Shown: positions 17,795-28,141 of the stretch, piece by piece
How the letters are laid out: the number at the start of each line of letters is the position of its first letter
Numbering within the stretch: the first letter of the stretch is position 1
Assembly: GCA_024364805.1 (NCBI GenBank)
Contig: CM044525.1
Location: 21,406,431-21,435,891, forward strand
Length of the DNA: 29,461 nucleotides
Source of the DNA: Euprymna scolopes
Lineage: Eukaryota; Mollusca; Cephalopoda; Sepiida; Sepiolidae
Direction of reading: 5' to 3'
The notes under the pieces: generated by a model
Databases searched by the model: none
Told to the model about the DNA's origin: nothing
What the model saw: only the letters and a program-made list of their open reading frames with translations
Made by a program: the position numbers and the translations under genes

Positions 17795-19230
17795 TTTTGT
17801 GAAATGGTACTTACGGAAAAACGGTTAATTAAACTGCAGAAGCACCTGTTAAACTACACAAGTCTTATAATTGAATACCTCTACGCCCAAAAAAGAACGA
17901 AAAACATAAAAATGTGTTTGGTGGTTATGTTTTTGCAAACCGCTTGTGAAAACTATTTTTAGATCAATTAAAAAGCATTAAAACTATGTAAGAAAAAAAA
18001 CAAAAAACACCTTTTTTTTAAAACTTGATTTGAAATTACCGCTTAAAGATTCCTACACAACATGATAAGGCACCCTACTACGTCCGTTCGCATGCAAATG
18101 TATCATATAAGAAAAACACCACCGAAGGCGGTGAAATGGCACAAAATAGTCCCAAAGTCGAGGGGGTTCATACCATGCAAAAGGTAAATTTGCGGCGGGT
18201 TTGATTATCAGATTCGTTGTCAGCGACCTCGAATACCCCCAACAAACAAATTAGAGTGGTCGGTGTTCTGTTGTAGCATAAGCTAACATTTACCATTGGT
18301 TTATTTCTATATTTATTTCTATTATATAATCATATAATTATATAATTAAATAATTATATAATTATTTACTTATTGACCTTTAATGTTTATTCTTATTTAA
18401 TATCTTAATTTGCATCTTTATTTCTATATAAAAAAGTAAATTTTTGGTAATTGCTTATTTCTATTGTTAAATAAAAGTCATTTATTGAACTTTTGAAATT
18501 GCCTCTGCCTTAATGTTGTTTCTGACAACCTTTTTATTTTTATTTTTGTGTTAGGGGTTGGGAAACATTAACCCATGCTCACATTACGACTGTGATACCA
18601 GACATTGGTGAATGTCGACCAAGCCCCTACAGTCCTTTAGTTGAACGGCTCTAAGTGACTAGTTAGTTTGCAAAGTTAGGGTTCAAAGGATTTAAAAAAA
18701 AAAAAAAAGTTGAACTTTTTTTCCTTTTTTAATAAATTTTTCATATTTTTTTCGTTTTTGTTGTGCAAAGAAGTTCCAAAAGAAAGGTTTAATTGCTTCA
18801 TTCGCAGAATATTTTAATGAAATGTAAATTTCTGAAAAAAAAAAAAAAAAATTAAATTCACTTACCTCAATTATTTAACAGATAGCAAAATGATTGTTTT
18901 TCTTTTGTAGTTTTCGAAAGACCTTAAGTGGAACCGTCATTCAGCATAATATGTAGTTCTAATGTTTTTATTTTTGGATACTTCAAAAAAGCCGACCGAT
19001 TGTCAGTTTTGCGAACTGATACCATGTGATCAGTTTCACTTTAGTTTTAGAAATATTTCCTGAAACAACCTTCGTTCAGAAAATAGAAAGTACATATATT
19101 TTTCTATTAAACCTTTTATTGTTTCAATAATTTGACTTTGCTTGTTTTATTTTTTAAAAATATAAAGGTTGACAAGACATTTTTCATTTAATAATGAGAT
19201 TTTTCATTCATTTACTAATGGAAGAGTATT

Positions 19231-19268
<38 letters not shown>

Positions 19269-19735
19269 TGCCAAAAGATAAGTCACCAGTTGGAAAAACC
19301 ACTGATTTTTAACATGATTTCCTTGCAATGAGAGCACTGTAAAATCTTTTTTCTTTAAAAGTTAAGTATTCATCAACCTTTTCATGGACTTGACGTACGT
19401 AGTTAGGCTGTTTTATACATAAATAAAATTCGCTCACAAATGGAAACAATGTTACCTTGCGGCCCCTAAAGTTTTGCAACAGTCAAACACATAACTTATC
19501 ATGGGCCTCAAAGTTTCGAAACAGAAAGACAGCGCCTATGCATGTGACAAAATAAGAAAACGCATTAAGATAAATAAAGATTACCTTTAAAGTAGTTAAT
19601 AAAATTCTTGTACATCATATTAAATATGTTATGAAAAGTTCTATGATGTTTTTATCGTAGATTTTTGAGAGCATTAATCTCACTTCAAACAAACAGTTCA
19701 ACTTAAAAATATAAGAGAACCGTAATGAAAGAATC
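17795..19735. other. Long stretch without a gene
   Basis: The segment 18090-18250 is more GC-rich and holds a short hairpin (CACCGAAGGCGGTG) but no termini. An 18540-18640 segment has GGGGTTGGG and CAAGCCCCTAC as a loose inverted pair. Long A runs are at 18687-18708, 18837-18851 and 19233-19266. No exon, RNA gene or assignable element is supported. Confidence 0.45.
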
Positions 19736-19752
19736 ATAAATCTAAGGTATTT

Positions 19753-19837
19753 TTTAACGATCCGATTCAGATTCCCCCCAAAATAGACGATTCTTATGAT
19801 TAACGATTTCGATTCGAATTAATCGTCCCACCACTAC
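19753..19837 (-). mobile_element. Possible hAT-like non-autonomous element end
   Basis: On the minus strand the sequence begins AGTAGTGGTGGGACGATTAA and continues TTCGAATCGAAATCGTTAAT. This resembles the CAGTGGTGGGACGATTAA-type termini I associate with hAT elements. The second terminus and an 8-bp target duplication were not found. Confidence 0.4.
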
Positions 19838-19855
19838 TCTTAACGCGTATATATG

Positions 19856-19874
19856 CACACACACACACACACAA
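19856..19874. repeat. (CA)n microsatellite
   Basis: A short CA run after the hAT-like end. Confidence 0.9.
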
Positions 19875-20159
19875 TTAAGAACTACTAAAGTAGATACACA
19901 ACTTAAGGGTCCTTAAAGGAGCTCGACCTCGTGTATACACACCCGACTGTATAAATATATATAAACTGTAAATAGAACTTGTATATAATGAAATGAGAAA
20001 GGATGCATGCGGGAGGGTTTGAGTAGACGATCACATGGAGGCCATATTAGAACACACTCACACGTTAGAACAAGACGCATATAGTCACATTATATAGACA
20101 GAAGACACAACATAAAGTGGGATGTCATTTACATCCATAAGTGAAACTGCTTGACCATC

Positions 20160-21090
20160 GAAGATTTTTATTTTAAGTTATTTTTCTCTAACCCCATCAC
20201 TCTGGCAATGTCCAGAAAATACAACCAGTTTTCTTTTATATTGTCCATTAGTTGTATCCAGCCTGGGAGTAAAAAAAAAAAAATAAATAAATAAAAATAA
20301 TTGATTTGTTTCCAAAGAAACAGCAATTAATTTTAGGGACTTTAATTTCGTATTTGATAAAAATTTGAACAAGGATTCTAGGCATAAGGTTTAGTATACC
20401 TTCATTATACTTTATTTTATTATACCTTCATTCTAATTTTTGTTAGGTGGCATAAAAGTGGTTCAATATTGTGTCACAGAGCGACGATGCACATGGCAGT
20501 TGTATACAAATGACCAAGCACAGCAAGAAAGAAAAAAATATATATAAAAACAAGAATGTGTGTGCAGACCAGGAATCGCGTCAGAGAAGGGAGCGGATTT
20601 CAAAAGGGATTCGAGAGAGCAGTATTCAAAAGAGATTCGAGAGAATGATATTCAAAAAGTATTTGAGAATCATGTCAGAGAAGGATAGGAGATAGATGTG
20701 TTATACGCAGTGGCCAAGGGCGACAGGAAAAAACCTGTAAACAAATGTCTGTAAATAAATGTCGGTTGTTTCACTAAGGAAAAAAGTGGGTGGAGTTATT
20801 CCTTTTCTTATGTTCCTTGTGATGGAGTCTACAATGTATTGGGTCCCTCCCTACATATAACTAACAACTAACACGTGTATAAAAGTAGTTAATATTACAA
20901 TTGTTTTGTTCAATAAATTTTATCCATTTGGAGATGGTTTCTAGATTAGTTTAAAAAAAAAAAATTAAAAATCAAGTCAAAAGTTACTTTATTTTAAAAC
21001 TCAAAATTGGAATAAGGTTTTATATAGCATTCTAATCTTCCATCCTAATCCTCTGCAGGGGACATAAAAGTGGTTCAAAATTGTTGTTCA
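20160..21090 (+). mobile_element. Possible LTR-type retroelement remnant, broken
   Basis: Two related junction-like sites, GGTGGCATAAAAGTGGTTCA at about 20446 and GGGACATAAAAGTGGTTCA at about 21059, lie some 615 bases apart. Between them is a TATA-like GTGTATAAAAGTAG (about 20877) followed 30-40 bases later by CAATAAA. TATA plus polyadenylation signal just before a tRNA-primer-site-like junction is LTR-style, but I see no pol domain and the ends are not clean. An alternative is an unrelated duplication. Confidence 0.3.
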
Positions 21091-21139
21091 GAGAATTTTA
21101 CTCATCTCTAGATGGGTATTCTAATGTATCTACATAAAA

Positions 21140-21300
21140 GATTAAGAAAAAAAAATGAAAAAAAAATGAAAGAAGAAAAAATGAAAGAAGAAAAAATGAA
21201 AGTAAAAAGTGAAAGAAAAAATGAAAGTAAAAAGTGAAAGAAAAAATGAAAGTAAAAAGTGAAAGAAAAAATGAACGAAAGAAATGAACGAAAAAAGAAA
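21140..21300 (+). repeat. Purine-rich tandem repeat, 25-bp unit
   Basis: AAAAAATGAAAGTAAAAAGT+GAAAG is repeated exactly three times at 21191-21265, preceded by 15-bp AAAAAATGAAAGAAG units. The 152-residue minus-strand frame rich in F, L and S over this region is a by-product of the repeat. Confidence 0.9.
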
Positions 21301-21559
21301 AGAAAATTAAAAACCAAATCAAAGGTTGATGTATTTTAAAATTTCGTTGAAGGAAAATATTTGCAAAAGGCCAAACAAGAGAATCTTTTAAATAATCTGA
21401 AAAACCTTCCTGCAATTGGAAAAGTTCCAAAATTCTTGATTCGGAAGAAAAAAAAAAAAAATCAATAATTCTACAGAATCTACTTAATCTGGATGATTTC
21501 TTTGAGAAATAGAAAAAGCAGAAAAGACGTAGCGCAAAAATTAATAGTACTTTCACTTG

Positions 21560-21878
21560 CTCTGCTGAAACCGGTCATAATGGGTGCCGCCGTTTGGAAA
21601 GTTTTCAATTTCTAAAGAAGGTTTCACCATTTACGCTTGGTATTCTAATTGCAATTTGAATGCCGTCATGTTGTATGTAAGATGAATTCAGAGAAATCGT
21701 AAAACCATTTGATGGTTGGTCCGAAATGTTAGCAATGCTGTAAAAGGTAAGAAAAGCATCAAAAGCAACAACAATTAATCGATCTTCAACGATATTAACT
21801 ACAAAAATCAAACAAATTCACGGAAAGGCCAGATATAGACCATTGGTAAAATTGAAAATAAGAGAAAGTCTCTTCTGC

Positions 21879-21913
<35 letters not shown>

Positions 21914-22142
21914 AAAAAAAAGGTCAGCTTTCTTTAACTTAAGTATCTACATAACGAAAATAGAGCCAGATGGTCCTTCGATCACTGCCAAATTTGAATT
22001 ATAATGGAAACAGGCACATTTGATTCTCGCCATCATAATAGGATGATCTAAACAAACATGAAAGTAAAAAGATTCTCAAGCCACGCAAGGTGTATACACA
22101 CTTTCAGTATAGATAGAATATTTTACATAGCTTTAATTATGT
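21560..22142. other. No recognised feature apart from an A run
   Basis: A run of A with one G lies at about 21881-21920. A 68-codon minus-strand frame (21605-21811) has no recognisable motif. Confidence 0.4.
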
Positions 22143-22143
22143 A

Positions 22144-22290
22144 ATGCTAGCAGCCTGACAGGTATTGCCCAGTCGTAAGGATACACTTGAATATCATATT
22201 TAAATCCATGCAGATTACATATTTATTATTATAGAGACAATTCTCTATTGATTATTATATTTAACCTAATATGTGGTAGCGAGATCAAAA

Positions 22291-22341
<51 letters not shown>

Positions 22342-22502
22342 CTTGGGTGGAATCAGCAAGAATTAAAATCAAAACATACAACTCTTCCTTATTCATTAGT
22401 CTCTGACGTCATCCCGTTTATAAAAGATGGAATTGCCTGATCATCGAAGACAAGATGCAAGCAAACAAACAAGGTCCACAGAGTTTTATAATTATATAGA
22501 TA
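22144..22502 (+). repeat. Family B composite repeat, copy B2
   Basis: Head GCTAGCAGCCTGACAGG..GCCCAGTCGTAAG, block AAATCCATGCAGATTACATA and ACAATTCTCTATTGATTATT, then a (TA)n run (22294-22339), ATGACTTGGGTGGAATCAGC, and tail GAAGACAAGATGCAAGCAAA ... GTCCACAGAGTTTTATAATT + ATATAGAT. The antisense tRNA-like part lies around 22340-22400. A palindromic CRE is at 22404-22411. Confidence 0.75.
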
Positions 22503-22610
22503 AAGAATAAATACACATTCTAAAAGTAGGTAAACTAATTTGATTTAAAATAACTAATTATAATGTTGTTTTAATGAAATAGTATAAGCGTCTTTTTTTT
22601 CTTTTTTTTT

Positions 22611-22990
22611 TACATGAGAGTTACCACTTATCAAGGCCCGGAGGCCACTTGAGGATGATGATTAATGGGTATACATTAGTCAATGGGATTATAGCGTAGT
22701 AATCGTAAGTAGTGGAAATTTTGTAAATTGGATTCCTTGGGGGGGGGGACGGTTCATCAAAAACTTGTTTATGTTGGACTTGAAGACAATCAGATTGTAG
22801 TCAGCTGGAAAGCAGACAAACGGAAGAGAGTTCCACAGGCGCGCAGTTCTAAGAAAGAAGCTTTGTTCATGGAATCTACATTTAGGTTTAGGCACAGATA
22901 AAGAGTGTTGGAAATTATTGATAGTGGTTTTGGCTAGACGAGTGTTTTTCGTAAAAGTTTGGTGAGGGGGGGAGCTGTAGTCAGGTTTAA
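22611..22990 (-). repeat. LINE family C, C-terminal fragment (copy C5)
   Basis: One open minus-strand frame gives KTFTKNTRLAKTTINNFQHS, LSVPKPKCRFHEQSFFLRTA, RLWNSLPFVCFPADYNLIVF, KSNINKFLMNRPPPQG. This is the classic LINE C-terminus without a stop over roughly 90 codons. The 3' UTR ends TATCAAGGCCCGGAGGCCAC..GAGGATGATGATTAATGGG, then a T run at 22591-22611. It is the reference copy for family C here. Confidence 0.9.
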
Positions 22991-23119
22991 TTTCTTACAG
23001 TTTTCTTTTGAATTGTATAAAGTTTTAATTTCTTGTGATTTTATCTGTAAAGTTTTTGGTTTGTTAACATAAACAACTAAATTGAAATATCCTCATTTCA
23101 AAATTTTTTTTAATGAGAA

Positions 23120-23440
23120 TTGATACTTTGTATTAGTCGGATTACTGTTCTTATTGTAAATGTTAATCTCACAACGTTTCTGCCGATGTACCCTCCGACC
23201 TTCTTCAGGTGTGTCTTGTCAAACTCTGAGATCTTTATGTTGAGCTTAGAAAGCTATACAGAAATTTATTTAATCTGTGGAGGTAGATGGTTCCGTCAGC
23301 CATGACTGGGTAGAAGTCTTAAATAATTGCATTCTTAGTGTTACCCATACTAAGGATCCTTCAATCTCGAGAAGACCATCACTTAAAACTGATCATTATT
23401 TAGCACTTATATCCATTGCATCACTGGTTCTTGTGGACGT
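23120..23440 (-). repeat. tRNA-derived SINE, near full length
   Basis: Minus strand: degenerate A-box TGATGCAATGG at about 23410-23425, degenerate B-box near 23350-23360, body ATTTAAGACTTCTACCCAGT + CATGGCTGACGG, TAAATAAATTT, GACAAGACACACCTGAAGAAGG, core, GTTGTGAGATTAACATT. The core at 23177-23208 is CUGAAGA, A, GGUCG..CGGCA, GAAA. The tail is AT-rich. A plus-strand SINE 3' piece abuts the head. Confidence 0.8.
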
Positions 23441-23490
23441 TGTGTGAATAATATCCAAGAAAAGAACAGTAGTCTAAATCATCGAAATGA
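23440..23490 (+). repeat. SINE 3' domain piece joined to the SINE head
   Basis: CGTTGTGTGAATAATATCCA, AGAAAAGAACAGTAGTCTAA is the terminal block of the same family in the opposite orientation, starting directly after the minus-strand SINE head. Confidence 0.65.
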
Positions 23491-23977
23491 TTAAAATGTC
23501 TGTAATTCTCCAATGGTTAATAGTAATTATATAAACATCAACATTTCATTTATTTGTAGCCTGTTGTTGAAACCTTGCACCAAAAATTAAGTTGAGTTGC
23601 GATCCCAGCCTGAAGCGCTGGTCAGATCTAAAAATTAAGAGAAGTAGTATTTTTTTTTTATATGTAGATAAAAATGAGGGGGGAAAAATGATTAATGGGT
23701 TATTTAGGAATTTTACGGCATATCAGCTGTAATTGGGTTGCTTTATGCCAAAACCAGACATGTTTTGTCAAAGATTTAATTGAAGGACATCTCTATAACA
23801 GACCAAGCGATCATGCAACTGGGTCATGTGAATTTTCTTAGATAATTAATATAGCAGTTAAAAACGTAAGGAAAATTCCCCTATGAGATTAGTTTGATGT
23901 TTTTATGAGAACTAACCTGGGTGCCTGCGTTGCCCGGGTGTTTGGAGGTGTGTGTTGTGCAAAAAAAAAAAAAGGGG

Positions 23978-25150
23978 GCAGGATTGGAGTTTAGGTGGCG
24001 ATTAACCTCGAACCCAAAACAATTCAAACCAAAAACGAAAGGGACACATTATATCGATTCACCGGTTTTTATCCATGGAAACAGTGACCATATCGTTCAG
24101 TTTACAAATAAGTTGAACTTATTTTTCAAAATTAAACAATATAAACAGATTTTTTTTCTTTTATTGTAAACAATATTCTAAATTTCTTTTAATATTGACC
24201 TATTTTAATATTAGTCGTTTTCTTTATCGCTAAAAGGCATTAATATTAATTTTAATTCAATTTTAGTGATATTTGTTTACTCCGTTGACGTCATGCAAAA
24301 AAATGAGGATAGAACTTTTGATAATTTTAAAAATAATCAAAGGTTCTATTTCTATATGTTTACAATGTAAATAAAAATTGTTTCGTTTTTTTATTTAAAA
24401 AAAATCTGTTTATATTGGTTTTTTTTTCATTTCCAGCATTTTTTTGCGCGACGTCAACGGAGTGAAGGGTTAAAAAAAAATGAAGAAAAGTGTAAAGACA
24501 ACATTTGATACACACATGATGAAATTAATGTGGCAAAAAAGGGGAAAAAAGCTTTTCTCATTATAATAAAATGCATCCTTGAACAATATGTGTTTTTGTA
24601 AAAAAAACAAAAAAACTATGCAATTGTTAGGTGAAAGTACAGAATAGTTACAAAACACCCCCCCCACCAAAAGTACCAGAACAATTCTGTTCATATTGTT
24701 TCAATTTTTTTTTGATTATCAAAAGTTCTATTTCTATGTGTTTACAATGTAAATAAAAATTGTTTCGTTTTTTATTTAAAAAAATCTGTTTATATTGTTT
24801 TGTTTTTTTTTCATTACCAGCGTTTTTTTTGCATGACGTCAACGGAGTAAACAAATATCACTAAAATTGAATTAAAATTAATATTAATGCCTTTTAGCGA
24901 TAAAGAAAAAGAGTAATATTAAAATAGGTCAATATTAAAAGAAATTTAGAATATTGTTTACAATAAAAGAAAAAAAATTCTGTTTATATTGTTTAATTTT
25001 GAAAAATAAGTTCAGCTTATTTGTAAATTGAACGATATGGTCACTGTTTTCATGGATAAAAACCGGTGAATTGATATAATGTGTCCCTTTCGTTTTTGGT
25101 TTGAATTGTTTTGGGTCCGAGGTTAATCGCCACCTAAACTCCAATCCTGC
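23978..25150. mobile_element. Fold-back (long terminal inverted repeat) element, 1173 bp
   Basis: The left arm 23978-24303 and right arm 24824-25150 are inverted copies differing at about 8 positions in 327 (counted by eye, roughly 97.5% identity). The outer ends are GCAGGATTGGAGTTTAGG and its complement. The 520-base middle holds a direct repeat of about 130 bases (about 24336-24463 and 24718-24853, each with TTCTATTTCTAT, GTTTACAATGTAAATAAAAA and GACGTCAACGGAGT). No transposase frame is present. The frames reading RWRLTS(N/D)PKQFKPKTKG in each arm are the same DNA read from either arm. Confidence 0.8.
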
Positions 25151-25518
25151 TAAAAAAAGTGCTAGTAGGCAGGCACTTGAATCCATGATACGAAGGCGGA
25201 AAAGAAAGTGAAAGAAAATCTGACATCTTACCGCTACTCCATGACGTGACTGGAAGTTCAGAATGTTAAAATTGGGAAAAGTCAAGACACCCAAACAATG
25301 ACTTGCAAAAATGGCTTGCAAAAAATTGACCCCTCCTTGTAGAAACCTACCCAGTTTAGGGTGAAGGAATTAAGGTCTTTGGCCAATTTTTCGATATTTG
25401 TCATCCGAGACGTCAGGCTGCAAAATGATACTGATCTCATGAAAATCTGTCGCCTCTATCGAAAGTTTTAGGCAGACATACAAACATACATACATTAAAC
25501 AGACAGGTGAGATTTATA

Positions 25519-25732
25519 CAGGGTGACTCCCAAAAAAAACGGGCTCCAACTCTAATTAGGCCCTGTTTCTTAGTGTTTTGTCCGAATGAAATAAAACTTT
25601 GGTCATAACTAGTTTATTATATTCAAAACATCACATCAAAACACAAGGGTCTTTGGCCTTTTTTTCTCTGTTCTACAGCACATGTTCTAGATAGCCTCCA
25701 TTTAGCTTTTGTTTTTTTGGGGGGTCACCCTG
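25519..25732 (+). mobile_element. Mariner-like MITE, 214 bp
   Basis: Terminal inverted repeats CAGGGTGACTCCCAAAAAAA and the complement of CAGGGTGACCCCCCAAAAAA. The TA dinucleotide is duplicated on both sides (25517-25518, 25733-25734), the signature of Tc1/mariner-type insertion. There is no coding capacity. It sits in the tail of family A copy A5. Removing it and one TA gives GATTTATATTATAAATG, matching GATTTATATTATAGATG in A4 except one base. Confidence 0.9.
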
Positions 25733-25914
25733 TATTATAAATGGTTCAATCATGTGACTGGAGTCTTCTACTGGAAGAGGGAAATATTTATTAGGTAATT
25801 GATATAGCAGTTAAAAACAGAGAAAAAATTCCCCTCTGAGATTGTTTTAACGTTTTCATGTGTTTTACATGCCAAACAATAAAGAATCATAATGAGATGA
25901 TTAATAAGATGCAC

Positions 25915-26330
25915 TATCAGCCAGGCTTCAACCACAATCTCATCAACAAAATGTTGCATCCCTTTGCTTGTTTTACAAGTACTTTAATGGTGCTCTGATG
26001 AACTACAAACCCTTGTACCCCCCTCAACATAAATACACCTCGACAAACCCAACAAGCAGCAAAATCCCACCCCTACACAATAGAGATCCCTAGATGTAAG
26101 AAAGCCTTATACTCTAATAGTTTCTTCCTCAGAACTGCTAGATTTTGGAATTGCCTTCCGAATTCCTGCTTCCCTGGCTGTCCTGACATGCAATTCAAGT
26201 GTAATGTGAACAGACATCTTGCTGTTCAACTCCCTACATAGTAACCCTGCAAATTATGTCCCAGATAGTAGCCCTCTACATCAAAGTGGCACTGTGCCTT
26301 GTTCGGGGTGAAAATGCAAAAAAAATAATT
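25915..26330 (+). repeat. LINE family D, C-terminal fragment (copy D3)
   Basis: Plus strand: NVASLCLFYKYFNGALMNYK + PLYPPQHKYTSTNP in one frame, then in a second frame IPRCKKALYSNSFFLRTARF, WNCLPNSCFPGCPDMQF, KCNVNRHLAVQLPT and a stop. The same protein as D2 with a frame change between the two parts. 3' end CTTGTTCGGGGTGAAAATGC then an A-rich tail. Confidence 0.85.
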
Positions 26331-26471
26331 ATTGACAAATTTCTATAAATGAAGAGACAGGTAACTTTCAATAAACAAAGGCATAAAAAAATGGTATCTT
26401 TTGAATAAACAACACAATCAATATTTAAAAAAAACTTCAAAAAGATTATGACATGAAATTTTTACAAAATA
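26331..26471. other. Short AT-rich spacer
   Basis: Nothing recognised between LINE D3 and family B copy B3. Confidence 0.5.
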
Positions 26472-26746
26472 TACTAGCAGGCCGACCATCGTTGCCCAGT
26501 CATAAGATTATTAGTAGTGAAATCAAGACTAAAAAAATATACGACTTGGGTACCATCAGTTAGAATTAAATCTAACACATAACTCTCCACCCTAATTCTT
26601 TAGCCTCTGAGCCACGCATATATATATATAATTTACCTGTGAGCCATTTTTTTAAAAGCTGGAATCACCCAGTCGTCAAAGACAAGATTCAAGCAAGCAA
26701 GGATGGCCAGACGGTCCAGAGAGTTTTATAATTATATAGATAGAAT
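26472..26746 (+). repeat. Family B composite repeat, copy B3
   Basis: Head ACTAGCAGGCCGACCATCGT + TGCCCAGTCATAAG, ATACGACTTGGGTACCATCA, antisense A-box-like region (minus strand GAGGCTAAAGAATTAGG), tail GTCAAAGACAAGATTCAAGC ... GTCCAGAGAGTTTTATAATT + ATATAGAT. The central ATTCTCTATTGAT block seen in B1, B2 and B4 is absent, so this copy has an internal deletion. Confidence 0.75.
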
Positions 26747-27300
26747 ACCAAATTTGACTTAAGAAATTAAAATATGAATTACTGTTTTATTGTTTAAATC
26801 TAATAATGACAAAAAAAATAATTTTCAATAAAATTCAATTTTAATGTTCTACAGTATACTAACAAACTTATAATCTAAATGTAATTTATGATAGAATACA
26901 GAATTTCAACTGAAATAAATTTGATGGTTAGAATATCCTTTTCAGGATTCAATTTTCTTGAATCAAAAAGCAACTACAAATAGTGCGTTATAACAATAAA
27001 ATGAAAAGAATATGCTGTTGTCCTAGACAATAACTAAAGGATAACTTCTCACTCAACAAAGCTCCCAAAAATGGGGTTTCACCACTGGAAGCAGTTTTGT
27101 ATCATACTCAATGTTAGATAATATAGTTAAAAAATTAGTTATATTATCAATCTATTTATCTATCTATCCAGTGATATTGTTAAAATAATTTATATTGGAA
27201 GTTATTGTTTAGAGAATAGAAATGGTCTGGAATGTAACAATGGCTTCTAGCTGAAGATGTTTGCAGAAATTAGCTAAGTCAAAAATAAACAAAACGACCT
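26747..27300. other. AT-rich, nothing recognised
   Basis: A short (TCTA)n run is at about 27157-27170. No exon, element terminus or RNA gene is supported. Confidence 0.5.
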
Positions 27301-27587
27301 TCAACAGTTACATACGTGACAGAGGTCATACGTTAGGAGAAATGTGCTTTTGATGATGACGTAACGGAACTAAAAGGTCAAGAAGATTAGATTGAAGAGT
27401 TTAAGTTTGGCCACGAAAGTGAGCAGACGTGCTTCAAAGCTGGGAAGCGGGGCTGGAAGGAACAAGCATGTAGACACATAATGCAGACTCTTTGTGAGAG
27501 ACAGCTGAAATAAATTTATATTTTAAAAATATAAAGTGCTGTCCTGTGGTTTCACAAAAGAAGAAAAAACATGTCTCTCAATCGGTT

Positions 27588-27659
27588 ATGGTGTTGGTCG
27601 TTGCATGTTTCATGACAGTGCCCAGCAGTGAAGACAGAAGAATTACGGATAAAGAAAAG
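27588..27659 (+). CDS. Candidate signal-peptide-like first coding exon (speculative)
   Basis: An ATG opens 24 codons beginning MVLVVACFMTVPSSED and ending with TDKEK, followed at once by a splice-donor-like AAG|GTATGA at 27660, phase 0. The first 11 residues are hydrophobic, then P-S-S and charged residues, as in the start of a short secreted precursor. The frame is also open upstream of the ATG. Without the donor the frame ends two codons later. About 230 bases upstream is TGATGACGTAAC (27354-27365), a CRE-like motif. No homology is recognised, the hydrophobic stretch is short, and chance is quite possible. Confidence 0.2.
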
Positions 27660-27826
27660 GTATGAAACAGCTTACTTTTATCATCAACTACTAATATATA
27701 TGATCTTCTCTTATACAACATGATTCAGTTTATACGTCGATATCATCCCCTGGCTATCATACTCAATATGGTTGAGAGAGCTTGAGTAGTTGATAGGATA
27801 AAAAAAATATGGTAGGCAAAATGTTA

Positions 27827-28045
27827 AGTGTTGAGCCATTCCGTTGAACAAAGATGGCGGTAGTAAAAACAACTGGCGAAGAGTCAATGCAGTCACGATT
27901 TCGAGTGTTGAGTAATTCTTTAGAAAAAAGATGACGGTAATAAATTCAATTGGCAAAGAATCAATGCAGTCACAATCTCAAGTGTTAAGTAATTCTTTAG
28001 AACAAAGATGGCGGCATTAGATTGGTGAAGAATCAATGCAGTCCG
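27827..28045 (+). repeat. 77-bp minisatellite with YY1-like motifs, about 2.9 units
   Basis: Units start at 27827, 27904 and 27981 with AGTGTT(G/A)AG. Each holds (A)AAAGATGRCGG about 25 bases in and TCAATGCAGTC near the end. AAGATGGCGG matches the YY1 consensus in units 1 and 3; unit 2 has GACGG. Confidence 0.9.
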
Positions 28046-28141
28046 AATCAGAAGTCATGAATAAGTCATGTTAAGATGAAGACTGATAGCAAACTGACTT
28101 AAATTCAAAATTCGATATTTTTTATAATGAGGTCGGCTTCT

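Larger units (their letters stand above)
23914..25745 (+). repeat. Family A composite repeat, copy A5, interrupted twice
   Basis: The head CCTGGGTGCCTGCGTTGCCC + GGGTGTTTGG and A run occupy 23914-23977. The family resumes at 25151 with AAAAAAAGTGCTAGTAGGCAGGC (A4: AACAAAGTGGTAGTACGCAAGC), the antisense B-box-like GGCACTTGAATCC, GGTGAAGGAATTAA and the tail AAACAGACAGGTGAGATTTA. A fold-back element (23978-25150) and a MITE (25519-25732) are inserted. Confidence 0.85.

Noticed and set aside
21098-21556. 152-codon minus-strand frame rich in F, S and L
   Set aside because: It is produced by a purine-rich tandem repeat read on the opposite strand.
23921-25321. Two similar proteins sharing RWRLTS.PKQFKPKTKG on opposite strands
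   Set aside because: They are the two arms of one inverted repeat, not independent genes.
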